Origin: Pseudomonadota bacterium
GTDB lineage: Bacteria; Pseudomonadota; Alphaproteobacteria; Reyranellales; Reyranellaceae
DNA length: 15,478 nt
Assembly: GCA_023386865.1 (NCBI GenBank)
Contig: JAEWIV010000386.1
Span: 1 to 15,478, forward strand
Direction: 5' to 3'
Of this stretch, positions 6,905 to 14,506 are shown piece by piece; the stretch's first letter is position 1, and the number at the start of each line of letters is the position of its first letter. The translations under genes and the position numbers were made by a program. A model generated the notes under the pieces. It had not been told where the DNA came from. It saw only the letters and a program-made list of their open reading frames with translations, and did not search any database.

Positions 6905-7987
6905 CTAACACGTTTCGCTCGCCTGCCGTCCGGCCACGATCCAGGCCGTCACCAGCTCGTAGAAGACGGCGAGCACGACCGGCCCGATGAACAGGCCGAG
7001 CAACCCGCCGGCCAGGGTCCCGCAGATCACGCCCGCCAGGATGACCACCATCGGCGTCTGCAGGCCGCGCGCCATCACGATCGGGCGCAGCACGTTGTCG
7101 ACCAGCAGCAAGGGCGCGCTGTAGGCGGTGAAGAGAGCGGCCGTCAACGTCGGCAGGCTGAACCACGCCCAGATGATCACCGGGATCATGACAATGTTGG
7201 GCCCGACCTGCACGATCGCCAGCACGAGGCAGGCGAAGGTGAGCGCGCCGGCGAAGGGCACGCCCGCCACCAGCATGCCGATGCCGAGCAGGGCCGACTG
7301 CAGCAGCGCGATGCCGATGACGCCCTGCGAAACGTTGCGGATGGTCGAGCCGGCGATGTCGAGGAAGCGGCGACCGCGCGCGTCGGCGACGCGATCGGCA
7401 AGATCGCGCACCACGCCGGTCAGCGTCTCGGCGTAGACGAGCAGGACGCCCGCGACGATGATGGCGGCGGCAAACTGCAGGATCTCGAGGGTCACGCCCG
7501 CGGCGATCCCGCCGATCGACCGGCCGACCGACGCGATCTGCGCGACATGCCCCGTCAGCAACGGACGAATATCCTCGTTGGCGTGAGTCCACAGGTCGTG
7601 CAGGCGCTGGCCGATCAGCGGCCAGTCGCGGATCGATTCCGGCGGCGCCGGCAGCACATGGCCACCCTCGGCGAGAAAGCCGGCATAGCCTTCGAGCGTG
7701 CCGACCGCCGAGACCGCCAACATGACGACGGGTACGAACAGGAGCACGAGCAGAACGAGCGAAACGAAGGTTGCTGCCAATCCGCGGGGCAATCGCAGCC
7801 GCCGGCGCAGGGCCGCGAACACCGGATGGACGGCGACCGCGAGGATCACCGCCCAGACCAGCAAGGGCATGATGGGACGCAGCAGCGCCAGGCTGAGCCA
7901 GACGACGCCCGCAATCAGCGCGATGCGGATCGCCAGATCGATGGTGAAACGCGAAAGCTCCGCCCTGCCCTTTTCCGTCTCGATCAT
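6905..7987 (-). CDS. AI-2E family transporter (UPF0118/PerM-like membrane protein)
   Basis: A 360-residue multi-pass inner-membrane protein of the AI-2E transporter family, whose members have been linked to autoinducer-2 export or to sodium/proton exchange. Hydrophobic helices sit at about 17-55 (two), 68-97, 160-187, 218-242, 245-278, 282-300 and 308-350, with the soluble segment between residues 98 and 157 characteristic of the family. Hallmarks are the stretch GIALLQSALLGIGMLVAGVPFAGALTF near 225-251, VDNVLRPIVMARGLQTPM (296-313) and GGLLGLFIGPVVLAVFYEL (327-345). The start at 7987 is chosen for its Shine-Dalgarno (GGGAGGC read on the minus strand, 5 bases upstream); an in-frame ATG at 8035 has no such support. 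It is the last gene of the efflux operon, 54 bases after the adaptor gene. Its substrate is unknown. Confidence 0.9.
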   Translation of the reverse strand: MIETEKGRAELSRFTIDLAIRIALIAGVVWLSLALLRPIMPLLVWAVILAVAVHPVFAALRRRLRLPRGLAATFVSLVLLVLLFVPVVMLAVSAVGTLEGYAGFLAEGGHVLPAPPESIRDWPLIGQRLHDLWTHANEDIRPLLTGHVAQIASVGRSIGGIAAGVTLEILQFAAAIIVAGVLLVYAETLTGVVRDLADRVADARGRRFLDIAGSTIRNVSQGVIGIALLQSALLGIGMLVAGVPFAGALTFACLVLAIVQVGPNIVMIPVIIWAWFSLPTLTAALFTAYSAPLLLVDNVLRPIVMARGLQTPMVVILAGVICGTLAGGLLGLFIGPVVLAVFYELVTAWIVAGRQASETC

Positions 7988-8011
7988 CGTCGCCTCCCGC
8001 TGCGCTGTGCC

Positions 8012-8020
8012 TTTATACCA
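8012..8020 (-). promoter_or_regulatory. Candidate extended -10 promoter for the AI-2E gene
   Basis: Read on the minus strand the sequence is TGGTATAAA, that is TGN directly followed by TATAAA (five of six to the -10 consensus). It lies in the 54-base gap between the adaptor gene and the AI-2E gene and would give a leader of roughly 18 bases that still includes the Shine-Dalgarno. No good -35 lies 16-18 bases upstream, as is allowed for extended -10 promoters. It would let the AI-2E gene be expressed independently of the efflux genes. Confidence 0.33.
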
Positions 8021-8041
8021 GCAGCACGGAGGCAATGCGCT

Positions 8042-9220
8042 TCAGCGAGTCGCGGCCTGCCTGGCCGGCGTGACCACGCGCACGGGATCGCCGTCCGACA
8101 AGCCGTCGGGCGGGCTGTCGATGACACGGTCGGCGGCGGTAAGGCCTGTGGCGATCTCCACCACCTGGCCGAGATCGCGCGCGATGGTGATGGGCTTCAG
8201 CACGACCTTGCTGTTGGCGTCGACAGTGGCCACGCGCAGTCCCTTCTGGTCGAAGATCAGCGCACCGGCCGGGATGCTGAGCGCCTGCAGGTTGACGGGC
8301 AGCTCGATGCGCGTGTTGGCGAAGGCGCCGGGCATCAGCTCGCCCGAGGTATTGTCGACCACGATCTGCATGCGCGTCGTGCCGCTCTGGGCATCGACCG
8401 AGCGCGCCGAGGCATCGACGACGCCGCTATAGACCTTGCCGGGATACTCCGGGACGGTGATCTGCACCTTGGTGTTGATCTTCACCGCCGGCACGTAGTT
8501 CTGCGGGATGCTGACGGTGAGCCTGAGCCGCTGGACGTCGGAGATCACGAACAGGGCGAGACCAGCGCTCGACTCGGCATTGATCAAGGCGCCGACATCG
8601 GTGTTGCGCGCCGTCACGATGCCGTCGAACGGGGCGGTCAGGCGCTTGAAGGCATAGAGCACTTCCAGCCGGTCGACGGCCGCCTGCGCGGCCTTGGTCA
8701 ACGCCTGCTTGACGGTGAGATCTCCCGTCTTCTCGTCGACGGTCTGGCGCGACACGGTGTTGGCGCCGCCGAGCTGCTGCCAGCGGCCCGCCGTCACCTT
8801 CGCCAGCGCCTCGGCCGCCTCGGCGCTGGCCAGCGCCGCCTTGGCCTGCAGCAGCTGCTGGTCGAGGTCGGGGGCCTCGATCTCGGCGAGGAGCTGCCCC
8901 GCCTTCACCGGCGCGCCGATGTCGACGTGCCACGCCTTCAGGAAACCGCCGACGCGGGCGTAGATCGGCGCCCGGGTATAGGCCTCGAGCCGGCCCGGCA
9001 GGTCGAGCGAGGACTGGTTGGCGCTGTTGGCCGGCTGCACCACACTGACCACGGGAATGGCCTGGGCGTCGGTCCATTGCTTGAGCTTGGCCTCGCTGGC
9101 GTTGCGGTTCCACAAGCCGCTCGCCACGACCAGGACGACGACCAGCAGGGCCGCGAGGCCGGCGATGGCGAGGCCGCGCTGTGGCTTGCGAGAAGCGCCG
9201 GGTGGTGACTCAGGCGGCAT
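8042..9220 (-). CDS. RND efflux periplasmic adaptor (membrane fusion protein, HlyD/AcrA family)
   Basis: A 392-residue adaptor that normally links an inner-membrane RND pump to an outer-membrane channel. An N-terminal membrane anchor lies at about residues 16-37 with no lipobox cysteine. The lipoyl half-motifs are APIYARVGGFLKAWHVDIGAPVKAGQLLAEIEAPDL (84-119) and LTAPFDGIVTARNTDVGALI (194-213). Between them is a short alpha-helical hairpin rich in Ala, Glu and Lys (120-190). Beta-barrel and membrane-proximal segments follow (LRLTVSIPQNYVPAV; SARSVDAQSGTTRMQIVVDN; LMPGAFANTRIELP). The start at 9220 has GGAG six bases upstream; an in-frame ATG at 9322 would lie deep inside the pump gene. It overlaps the end of the RND gene by 11 bases, so translation is coupled. 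The adaptor appears intact although its pump partner is not, and no outer-membrane factor is encoded nearby. Confidence 0.93.
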   Translation of the reverse strand: MPPESPPGASRKPQRGLAIAGLAALLVVVLVVASGLWNRNASEAKLKQWTDAQAIPVVSVVQPANSANQSSLDLPGRLEAYTRAPIYARVGGFLKAWHVDIGAPVKAGQLLAEIEAPDLDQQLLQAKAALASAEAAEALAKVTAGRWQQLGGANTVSRQTVDEKTGDLTVKQALTKAAQAAVDRLEVLYAFKRLTAPFDGIVTARNTDVGALINAESSAGLALFVISDVQRLRLTVSIPQNYVPAVKINTKVQITVPEYPGKVYSGVVDASARSVDAQSGTTRMQIVVDNTSGELMPGAFANTRIELPVNLQALSIPAGALIFDQKGLRVATVDANSKVVLKPITIARDLGQVVEIATGLTAADRVIDSPPDGLSDGDPVRVVTPARQAATR

Positions 9221-10550
9221 GAGGAACTCCAGGAGCAGACGCTGCAGCCGCGGTCTTGCCGTGGTGGCGGTGAATGACGCTGAACACGACCGGCACGAAG
9301 ATGAGCGTGGCGACCGTCGCAAAGATCAGGCCCCCGATGACGGCGCGGCCGAGCGGCGCGTTCTGCTCGCCGCCCTCGCCGAAGCCGAGCGCCATGGGCG
9401 CCATGCCGATGATCATGGCGAGCGCCGTCATCAACACCGGCCGGAAGCGCACATAGCCCGCCTCCAGGGCGGCCTGGGTGGCGTCACCCAGCTCGGCCAG
9501 GCGCTCCCGCGCGAAGCTCACGACCAGCACCGAGTTGGCGGTCGCCACGCCGCCGATCGCGCCCTCCACGAACAGCGACTGATCGCCCAGGATGGCGATC
9601 GTCACATTGTCGGGCAGGCTCTTCTTGAGCTCCTCGACCCGCTGCTTGATGCCGTCGATGATGGCGAGCGTCGAGACTGAGCCGTTCTTCAGCACCTGCA
9701 ACAGCACCGAACGGCCGCCGTCGACGTGCACGATGTTGGTCTGCGGCGGGTTGCCGTCGCGCACCTGGGCGACATCGCGCAGATAGACCATGGCGCCGTT
9801 GGCGGTGAAGACCGGCAGGTCGGCGAGCGCCGCAAAGTCGGTCGGCGCGTTGTTGAGCTGTATGGCGTACTCGTAGCCGCCGATCTTCTGTGTACCGACC
9901 GGCGTCAGCAGGTTCTGGGCGGCGAGCGCATTGGCCACGTCGTTGGCCGACAGCCCGCGCGCCTGCATGGCGGCGGGATCGAGATCGATCTGGATCTGGC
10001 GGAACTTGCCGCCGAAGGGGAACGGGATCGCGGCCCCCGGCACGGTGACCAGGGGCGTGCGCACGGTGTTGATGGCGATGTCGAACACCGCCTGCTCGGA
10101 GATGCCCTTGCCGGCGAGCGCCAGCTGGATGATCGGCACCGTCGAGGCGTTGTAGTTGAGGATCAAGGGCGGCGTGATGTTGGGCGGCATCTGCTTCAGC
10201 ACGGTCTGCGAGATCGCCGTGACCTGGGCGTTGGCCGTGCGGATGTCGGTGCCGGGCTGGAAGAAGACCTTGACGATGCCGACACCGGTATAAGAGGTGC
10301 CTTCGATGTGCTCGATGTCGTTGACGGTGGTGGTGAGCGCCCGCTGGAACTGCAGCATGACGCGCCCCGACATCTGGTCGGGCGGCAGGCCGGTGTACTG
10401 CCAGACGACGGCGATCACCGGGATGCGGATTTCGGGGAAGATATCGGTCGGCGTCCGCATCGCGGAAAGCGGGCCGACGACAAGGATCAGCAGGGCGAGA
10501 ACAACGAAAGTGTAAGGCCGCTTCAATGCGACACGGACCAGAGCCAGCAT
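9210..10550 (-). CDS. RND efflux permease with large in-frame internal deletion (446 aa instead of about 1,040)
   Basis: RND (AcrB/MdtB-type) pumps export drugs or metals using the proton gradient. This frame is open and has a Shine-Dalgarno (AAGG before the ATG), but only the two ends of the family are present. Residues 1-332 are a normal N-terminal half: first helix (about 13-31), TPTDIFPEIRIPVIAVVWQYTGLPPDQM, the first porter subdomains, and DQSLFVEGAIG just before the second helix. Residues 334-446 are the C-terminal end: GVATANSVLVVSFARERL (late helix 10), RFRPVLMTALAMIIGM (helix 11), GGEQNAPLGRAVIGGL and ATVATLIFVPVVF (helix 12). About 600 residues are missing in between, including helices 2-9, the helix 4 Asp pair that carries protons, and the second porter half. 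The join is at about 9543-9554 (GGV, 333-335). The protein is unlikely to pump; it is a probable pseudogene with a preserved frame, or an assembly error. Confidence 0.85.
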   Translation of the reverse strand: MLALVRVALKRPYTFVVLALLILVVGPLSAMRTPTDIFPEIRIPVIAVVWQYTGLPPDQMSGRVMLQFQRALTTTVNDIEHIEGTSYTGVGIVKVFFQPGTDIRTANAQVTAISQTVLKQMPPNITPPLILNYNASTVPIIQLALAGKGISEQAVFDIAINTVRTPLVTVPGAAIPFPFGGKFRQIQIDLDPAAMQARGLSANDVANALAAQNLLTPVGTQKIGGYEYAIQLNNAPTDFAALADLPVFTANGAMVYLRDVAQVRDGNPPQTNIVHVDGGRSVLLQVLKNGSVSTLAIIDGIKQRVEELKKSLPDNVTIAILGDQSLFVEGAIGGVATANSVLVVSFARERLAELGDATQAALEAGYVRFRPVLMTALAMIIGMAPMALGFGEGGEQNAPLGRAVIGGLIFATVATLIFVPVVFSVIHRHHGKTAAAASAPGVPHAA

Positions 10551-10607
10551 GTGGCCTTACTTCCCCACTCTACAGGTGCCGCCCGACTCCCCAGCAACCG
10601 GCGGTGG

Positions 10608-10613
10608 GATAAT
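10608..10613 (+). promoter_or_regulatory. Weak candidate -10 element upstream of the GMC oxidoreductase gene
   Basis: GATAAT matches the -10 consensus at five of six positions, but no convincing -35 is found 16-18 bases upstream (the region is GCCCGACTCC). If used, transcription would start near 10620 and the dyad at 10627-10648 would lie just downstream of the start, a position suited to a repressor site. Confidence 0.22.
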
Positions 10614-10626
10614 CGGACCATGCGGG

Positions 10627-10648
10627 ATATCGCCTGTCGAGGCGATAT
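10627..10648. promoter_or_regulatory. Perfect 9+4+9 inverted repeat in the divergent spacer, possible operator
   Basis: ATATCGCCT (10627-10635) and AGGCGATAT (10640-10648) are exact inverted repeats around GTCG. The dyad lies in the 173 bp between the divergent RND operon and the GMC gene, 76 bases before the GMC start codon and 77 bases before the RND start codon. Size and symmetry suit a dimeric regulator such as a TetR- or MarR-type protein, though no regulator gene is adjacent. As RNA it could also fold as a hairpin with a tetraloop. Confidence 0.45.
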
Positions 10649-10723
10649 TGCCCCAGCTTCGTGCATGGCTCAGGGTTAAGCTTGCATAGGCAATCACCGC
10701 CGCGTGAGGGAGGAATTCGCGCC

Positions 10724-12319
10724 ATGGCCGACTATGACTACATCATCGTGGGCGCGGGCTCGGCCGGCGGCGCCCTGGCGGCGCGGCTGAGCGAAAACCC
10801 GGCCAACAAGGTCCTGCTGCTGGAAGCGGGCGCCCGCAGCCATCCCTACTCGCGCATGCCGCTGTCGTTCGGCCTCCTGATCGTGCATCCGACGGCCAAC
10901 TGGTGCTACCAGTCCGAGCCCGAGCCGGGCACGGCCAACCGCAAGATCCCGGTGCCGCGCGGCAAGCTCTTAGGCGGCTCGAGCTCGATCAACGGCCTCG
11001 TCTGGGTGCGTGGCCAGCCGCTCGACTTCGACACCTGGGCGCAGATGGGCTGCCGCGGCTGGAGCTGGCGCGACGTGGCGCCGCTCTTCACCCGCATCGA
11101 GAACTTCGTCGACGGCGACGGCAGCAACGGCCGCGGCACGGCGTGTCCGCTCAAGGTCTCGACCGTGCCCGACCAGAACCCGCTCTACGATGCCCTGTTC
11201 GCCGCCTCCAAGGCCGCGGGCTTCAAGCTCAACCCCGACTACAACAGCGAGGACCAGGAAGGCGTCGTCAAGACCCAGACGTCGATCTACAAGGGTCGGC
11301 GCATGAGCGTCGCCCATTGCTACATCGAGCCGGCGATGAAGCGCTCGTCGAATCTCCATGTCGTCACCGACGCCTTCACCTTGCGCCTGCTGCTCGAGGG
11401 CAAGCGCTGCGTCGGAGTCGAATACGAGAAGGACGGCAAGGCGGTGCAGGCCAAGGCGCGCGAGACCATCCTGTCGGCCGGCGGCGTCGCCAGCCCGCAG
11501 ATCCTGGAATTGTCGGGTATCGGCCAGCCCGAGCTGCTGAAGCAGCACGGCATCGAGGTGAAGCACGCGCTGCGGGCGGTCGGCGAGAACTTCCGCGACC
11601 ACATCAACGCCCGCATCATCTGGAAGGTGAAGGACCCGCGCGTCTCCTACAACCACATGGCGCGCGGGATCGGCGCCGTCACCCAGATGATGAAGTACCT
11701 GGCGACCGGCGGCGGCTTCATGAGCCTGCCGTCGGCGCCCCTGCTCGCCTTCCTCAAGACCCGGCCCGAGCTCGCCACGCCCGACGTGCAGATGCACCTG
11801 GTGCCCTACGCCATCAAGGACCCCAAGACGCGCAAGCTGCAGGACTTCCCGTCGATGACCATCGCCTGCTACCAGCTCCGCCCCGAGAGCCTGGGCTCGA
11901 TCCACATCCGGTCGCCAGATCCCAAGGCGCAGCCGGCGATCCGCTTCAACTTCCTCGCCGATCCGATCGACCAGGCGGCGATGGTCGGAGGCTTCCGCAT
12001 GATGCGCAGGATCGTCGACGCCGCCCCGATGGACGCCTATCGCGGCGAGGAGTTTTCGCCCGGATCATCGGTGCAGAGCGACGAGGAGATCCTGACCTGG
12101 ATCCGCAACAACTCGCAGACCGCCTATCACCCAATCGGCACCTGCCGCATGGGACCGGCCGGTCCGAACACCGTGGTCGACGACAAGCTCAAGGTGCATG
12201 GGCTGGAGGGGCTGCGCATCGCCGACGCCTCGATCTTCCCGACCATGCCGTCGGGCAACACCAATGCACCGTCGATCATGGTGGGCGAAAAGATGGCGGA
12301 CATTCTCAAGGCTGCTTAG
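10724..12319 (+). CDS. GMC family FAD-dependent oxidoreductase (choline/alcohol dehydrogenase-like)
   Basis: A 531-residue flavoenzyme that would oxidise an alcohol to an aldehyde or ketone using FAD. The dinucleotide-binding loop is DYIIVGAGSAGGALAARL (residues 5-22), with the ribose-binding acid in VLLLEAG (E34). GMC signature 1 is at 80-97 (GKLLGGSSSINGLVWVRG) and signature 2 at 253-267 (GGVASPQILELSGIG). The active-site pair is H469 in YHPIGTCRMG and an Asn in SGNTNAP (N512/N514). Length is that of the BetA-like group. The ATG at 10724 is preferred over an ATG at 10661 because of GGGAGGAA eight bases upstream and because the FAD motif begins four residues later. There is no signal peptide, so it is probably cytoplasmic. 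Betaine pathway partners (BetB, BetI) are not adjacent, so choline is only one possible substrate. Confidence 0.92.
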   Translation: MADYDYIIVGAGSAGGALAARLSENPANKVLLLEAGARSHPYSRMPLSFGLLIVHPTANWCYQSEPEPGTANRKIPVPRGKLLGGSSSINGLVWVRGQPLDFDTWAQMGCRGWSWRDVAPLFTRIENFVDGDGSNGRGTACPLKVSTVPDQNPLYDALFAASKAAGFKLNPDYNSEDQEGVVKTQTSIYKGRRMSVAHCYIEPAMKRSSNLHVVTDAFTLRLLLEGKRCVGVEYEKDGKAVQAKARETILSAGGVASPQILELSGIGQPELLKQHGIEVKHALRAVGENFRDHINARIIWKVKDPRVSYNHMARGIGAVTQMMKYLATGGGFMSLPSAPLLAFLKTRPELATPDVQMHLVPYAIKDPKTRKLQDFPSMTIACYQLRPESLGSIHIRSPDPKAQPAIRFNFLADPIDQAAMVGGFRMMRRIVDAAPMDAYRGEEFSPGSSVQSDEEILTWIRNNSQTAYHPIGTCRMGPAGPNTVVDDKLKVHGLEGLRIADASIFPTMPSGNTNAPSIMVGEKMADILKAA

Positions 12320-12331
12320 GTCTTCGTCCGG

Positions 12332-12353
12332 AGCGCGTGCGTATCTGCGCGCT
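12332..12353 (+). terminator. Weak candidate terminator hairpin after the GMC oxidoreductase gene
   Basis: AGCGCGTG (12332-12339) can pair with TGCGCGCT (12346-12353): six Watson-Crick pairs plus two G-U pairs around a 6-base loop, starting 12 bases after the stop codon. No T tract follows, so it is only a weak candidate. The rest of the 119-bp gap to the FkbM gene shows nothing I recognise apart from a Shine-Dalgarno (GAGG, 12427-12430). Confidence 0.3.
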
Positions 12354-12438
12354 GCCTTCAATATCACCGGCTGATCACGCCACGCCGCGCGCTGCCGCTC
12401 CTACGTTTACGGTCCCGACCGTGACGTGAGGTGCATCG

Positions 12439-13323
12439 ATGAGCGTGACCGCGAAAGCCGTGGGTTCGGCGAGGGATGTGCGTTCCGGCGAAGGAGTCTA
12501 CAGGGAGGCTCGGCAGGCGTTGCGGTCGGTTTGCCCGCAGGCACTGCTCAACTGGCGAGAGGCGCGCTTCTACGGCCGCTACGGCGAGGTCGAGCTGCAT
12601 CTGCTGGAATTCCTGTGCTCGCGCGACAAGGACGCGATCGACGTCGGCGCCAACGACGGCAGCTATGTCCACTATCTTCGCCGCCATGCGCGGCGCGTGA
12701 TCGCCTTCGAGCCGATGCCGAGCCTGGCCAAAACGCTCGCCGCCAAGTTCCGGCGCGGCGTCGAAATCCGCTCGATCGCCCTCTCCGACCGCGCCGGCAC
12801 GGTCGAGCTGCACATGCCCGTGGTCGACGGAGTCACGGTGACCGGCTGCTCGACCGTCTCGCCGACCGCGTCGGCCACCTATCCGGACCATCGCGCCATC
12901 GAGGTGCCGATGGCGACGCTCGACAGCGTCTACGCGGGCAACGTCGGCTTCATCAAGATCGACGTGGAGGGCCACGAGCAGGCCGTGCTCGACGGCGCGG
13001 TGGAAACCATCCGGCGCTGCCGGCCGCGGCTCCTGGTCGAGATCGACGAGCGGTTGTCGCCAGGCGGCTTGGCGCGCGCCAAGGCGTATTTCAACGACCT
13101 CGACTATCGCGGCTACTTCGTCCAGGCCGGGCACATCGAGCCGATGAGCCTGTTCTCCACCGAGCTTTTGCAGAACCCGGCCTACCTGCCGGACCTCACG
13201 GCACCATTGCAGCAGCGCCAACGTTTCGGCCGCTACATCTACAACTTCATCTTCCTGCCGCGAGATGAGCCGATCGAGACGCTGCGGAAAATGTCGAAGC
13301 GCCTTTCAGAGCTGCGGGACTGA
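12439..13323 (+). CDS. FkbM family methyltransferase
   Basis: A 294-residue S-adenosylmethionine-dependent methyltransferase. Members of this family methylate hydroxyl groups of sugars in polysaccharides, lipopolysaccharide or macrolides. The SAM-binding loop is DAIDVGANDGSYVHYL (residues 65-80), with the acidic second motif FEPMP (90-94). The family's post-I segment is ALSDRAGTVELHMP (114-127), and FIKIDVEGHEQAVLDGA (171-187) is the FkbM hallmark. No transmembrane segment or signal peptide is seen, so it is cytoplasmic. The first 40 residues are polar and not conserved in any pattern I recognise. The start ATG has GAGG eight bases upstream. Its last 77 bases are antisense to the end of the next gene. 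With the glycosyltransferase and the sugar aminotransferase alongside, a role in glycan decoration is likely. Confidence 0.9.
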   Translation: MSVTAKAVGSARDVRSGEGVYREARQALRSVCPQALLNWREARFYGRYGEVELHLLEFLCSRDKDAIDVGANDGSYVHYLRRHARRVIAFEPMPSLAKTLAAKFRRGVEIRSIALSDRAGTVELHMPVVDGVTVTGCSTVSPTASATYPDHRAIEVPMATLDSVYAGNVGFIKIDVEGHEQAVLDGAVETIRRCRPRLLVEIDERLSPGGLARAKAYFNDLDYRGYFVQAGHIEPMSLFSTELLQNPAYLPDLTAPLQQRQRFGRYIYNFIFLPRDEPIETLRKMSKRLSELRD

Positions 13324-14506
13324 GCCGCTCGGCCTTGCGGATGTGCTGCACGAGGTGCTGGCCGATCCGGCGCCAGTCGAACCGGTCGGCGCAGGCATCA
13401 TAGGCCGCCGTCTGCCAAGCGTTCAGCCGCGGAAAATCGTCGATCAGCTCGACCACGCCATCGGCCAGGGCGGCATGGCTGTCGTACAGGCCGATGCTCG
13501 CCCCTTCCTCCAGCGGCATGCCCGGCAAAGCGATTCGCATGGCGAGGACCGGCAGGCGGTTGAACACATAGTCCAGCCCCTTGAGCTTGAAGCCGCCCAG
13601 AAGGTCCGGCACCAGCGCGAGCCGCGCCTGCTGCATGTAGGGCCGCACATCGTCGACGCGGCCGACGAAATCGACCGATGGGAAGCGCCGCCGCAGGCTC
13701 TCCAGATAGGCGGGCTCGGCCTCGCCCACGACCTGCAGGCCGATGCCTTCGCGAGCCAGCATCGCCGTGGCGCTGGCGAGGAACGCTTCCACGGCCATTC
13801 GCTTGGGGGGCCAATCGAGACTGCTGACCAGGATGGCCCGCCGCGGCACGCCGTCATCGATCGTGCGCGCCTCGACCCGGGCGCCGCCGTAGCCGGGCGG
13901 CAGGAAAACGATGGAGCGCCCCTTGGCATCGGCGGCGAACCGACGGCAGTCCTCGGGCGTGTTCGACGTTACCAGGTCGGCCTCGGCGACCATCAGGCGC
14001 TCCAGGCGCCTGACCTTGAGATAGTCCCTCACCTTCACGATGCGGCGCAGCCCGCGGGTCGTCTTTACGATGCGGCGGCCGACCGTGATTTCGTGATTGT
14101 GGGCGATATAGACGAGACGCGGCGGCCTGAGGCTCTGCCGGCGATGCCGCAATGCCGCGCGAAGCGCCCAGGCGCTCGAGAGACTGTCGAAGACAATCGC
14201 GTCCCATGTCCGCTCGGACAGCGCCTCGTCGAGCAGCCGCCTCATGTTCGGGGCGTCGCCGCGACGGGCGACGACCGGCATGGGCGACAGCAGGCGCCGC
14301 ACCGGCGATCGGACCTGCTCCTCGGCCAGGCGCCAGTCGATGCCGAGCAGCGTGCATACCGACCTTGGGTTTTCCGGGCGCGCCAAGCCGATCACGCGCA
14401 GCGTGGCACCGGCGTCGCGCGCCGATTCGATCAGTCCCTTCGAATAGATGAGCTGGCCGTTGGTGGCCGGGTCCGGATCGGCAAGGGTGATCCACAGGCA
14501 CTGCAT
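13247..14506 (-). CDS. Glycosyltransferase, GT4-like (GT-B fold)
   Basis: A 419-residue putative glycosyltransferase. The N-terminal half begins MQCLWITLADPDPATNGQLIYSKGLIESARDAGA, as in enzymes with a Gly-containing acceptor-side loop, and has VYIAHNHE (132-139) and LVTSNTPEDCRRF (178-190). The C-terminal nucleotide-sugar domain has AILVSSLDWPPK (224-235), LQVVGEAE (257-264), VDFVGRVDDVRPYMQQARLALVP (278-300) and GGFKLKGLDYVFNRLPVLA (304-322), which replaces the usual E-x7-E region; the strictly conserved first Glu is not obvious. The start at 14506 has GAGGA seven bases upstream; an in-frame ATG at 14560 lacks support. The end overlaps the FkbM gene by 77 bases, tail to tail. Donor and acceptor sugars are unknown; a soluble or membrane-associated cytoplasmic enzyme of polysaccharide assembly is expected. 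Confidence 0.83.
   Translation of the reverse strand: MQCLWITLADPDPATNGQLIYSKGLIESARDAGATLRVIGLARPENPRSVCTLLGIDWRLAEEQVRSPVRRLLSPMPVVARRGDAPNMRRLLDEALSERTWDAIVFDSLSSAWALRAALRHRRQSLRPPRLVYIAHNHEITVGRRIVKTTRGLRRIVKVRDYLKVRRLERLMVAEADLVTSNTPEDCRRFAADAKGRSIVFLPPGYGGARVEARTIDDGVPRRAILVSSLDWPPKRMAVEAFLASATAMLAREGIGLQVVGEAEPAYLESLRRRFPSVDFVGRVDDVRPYMQQARLALVPDLLGGFKLKGLDYVFNRLPVLAMRIALPGMPLEEGASIGLYDSHAALADGVVELIDDFPRLNAWQTAAYDACADRFDWRRIGQHLVQHIRKAERLSPAALKGASTFSAASRSAHLAAGR

Noticed and set aside
7547..9208. Long plus-strand frame opposite the AI-2E and adaptor genes
   Set aside because: Antisense shadow: the minus-strand proteins have complete family motifs and ribosome-binding sites, this frame has neither.
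10903..12429. Second long plus-strand frame inside the GMC oxidoreductase gene
   Set aside because: Alternative frame of a GC-rich gene; translation is Arg/Pro/Ala-rich without motifs.
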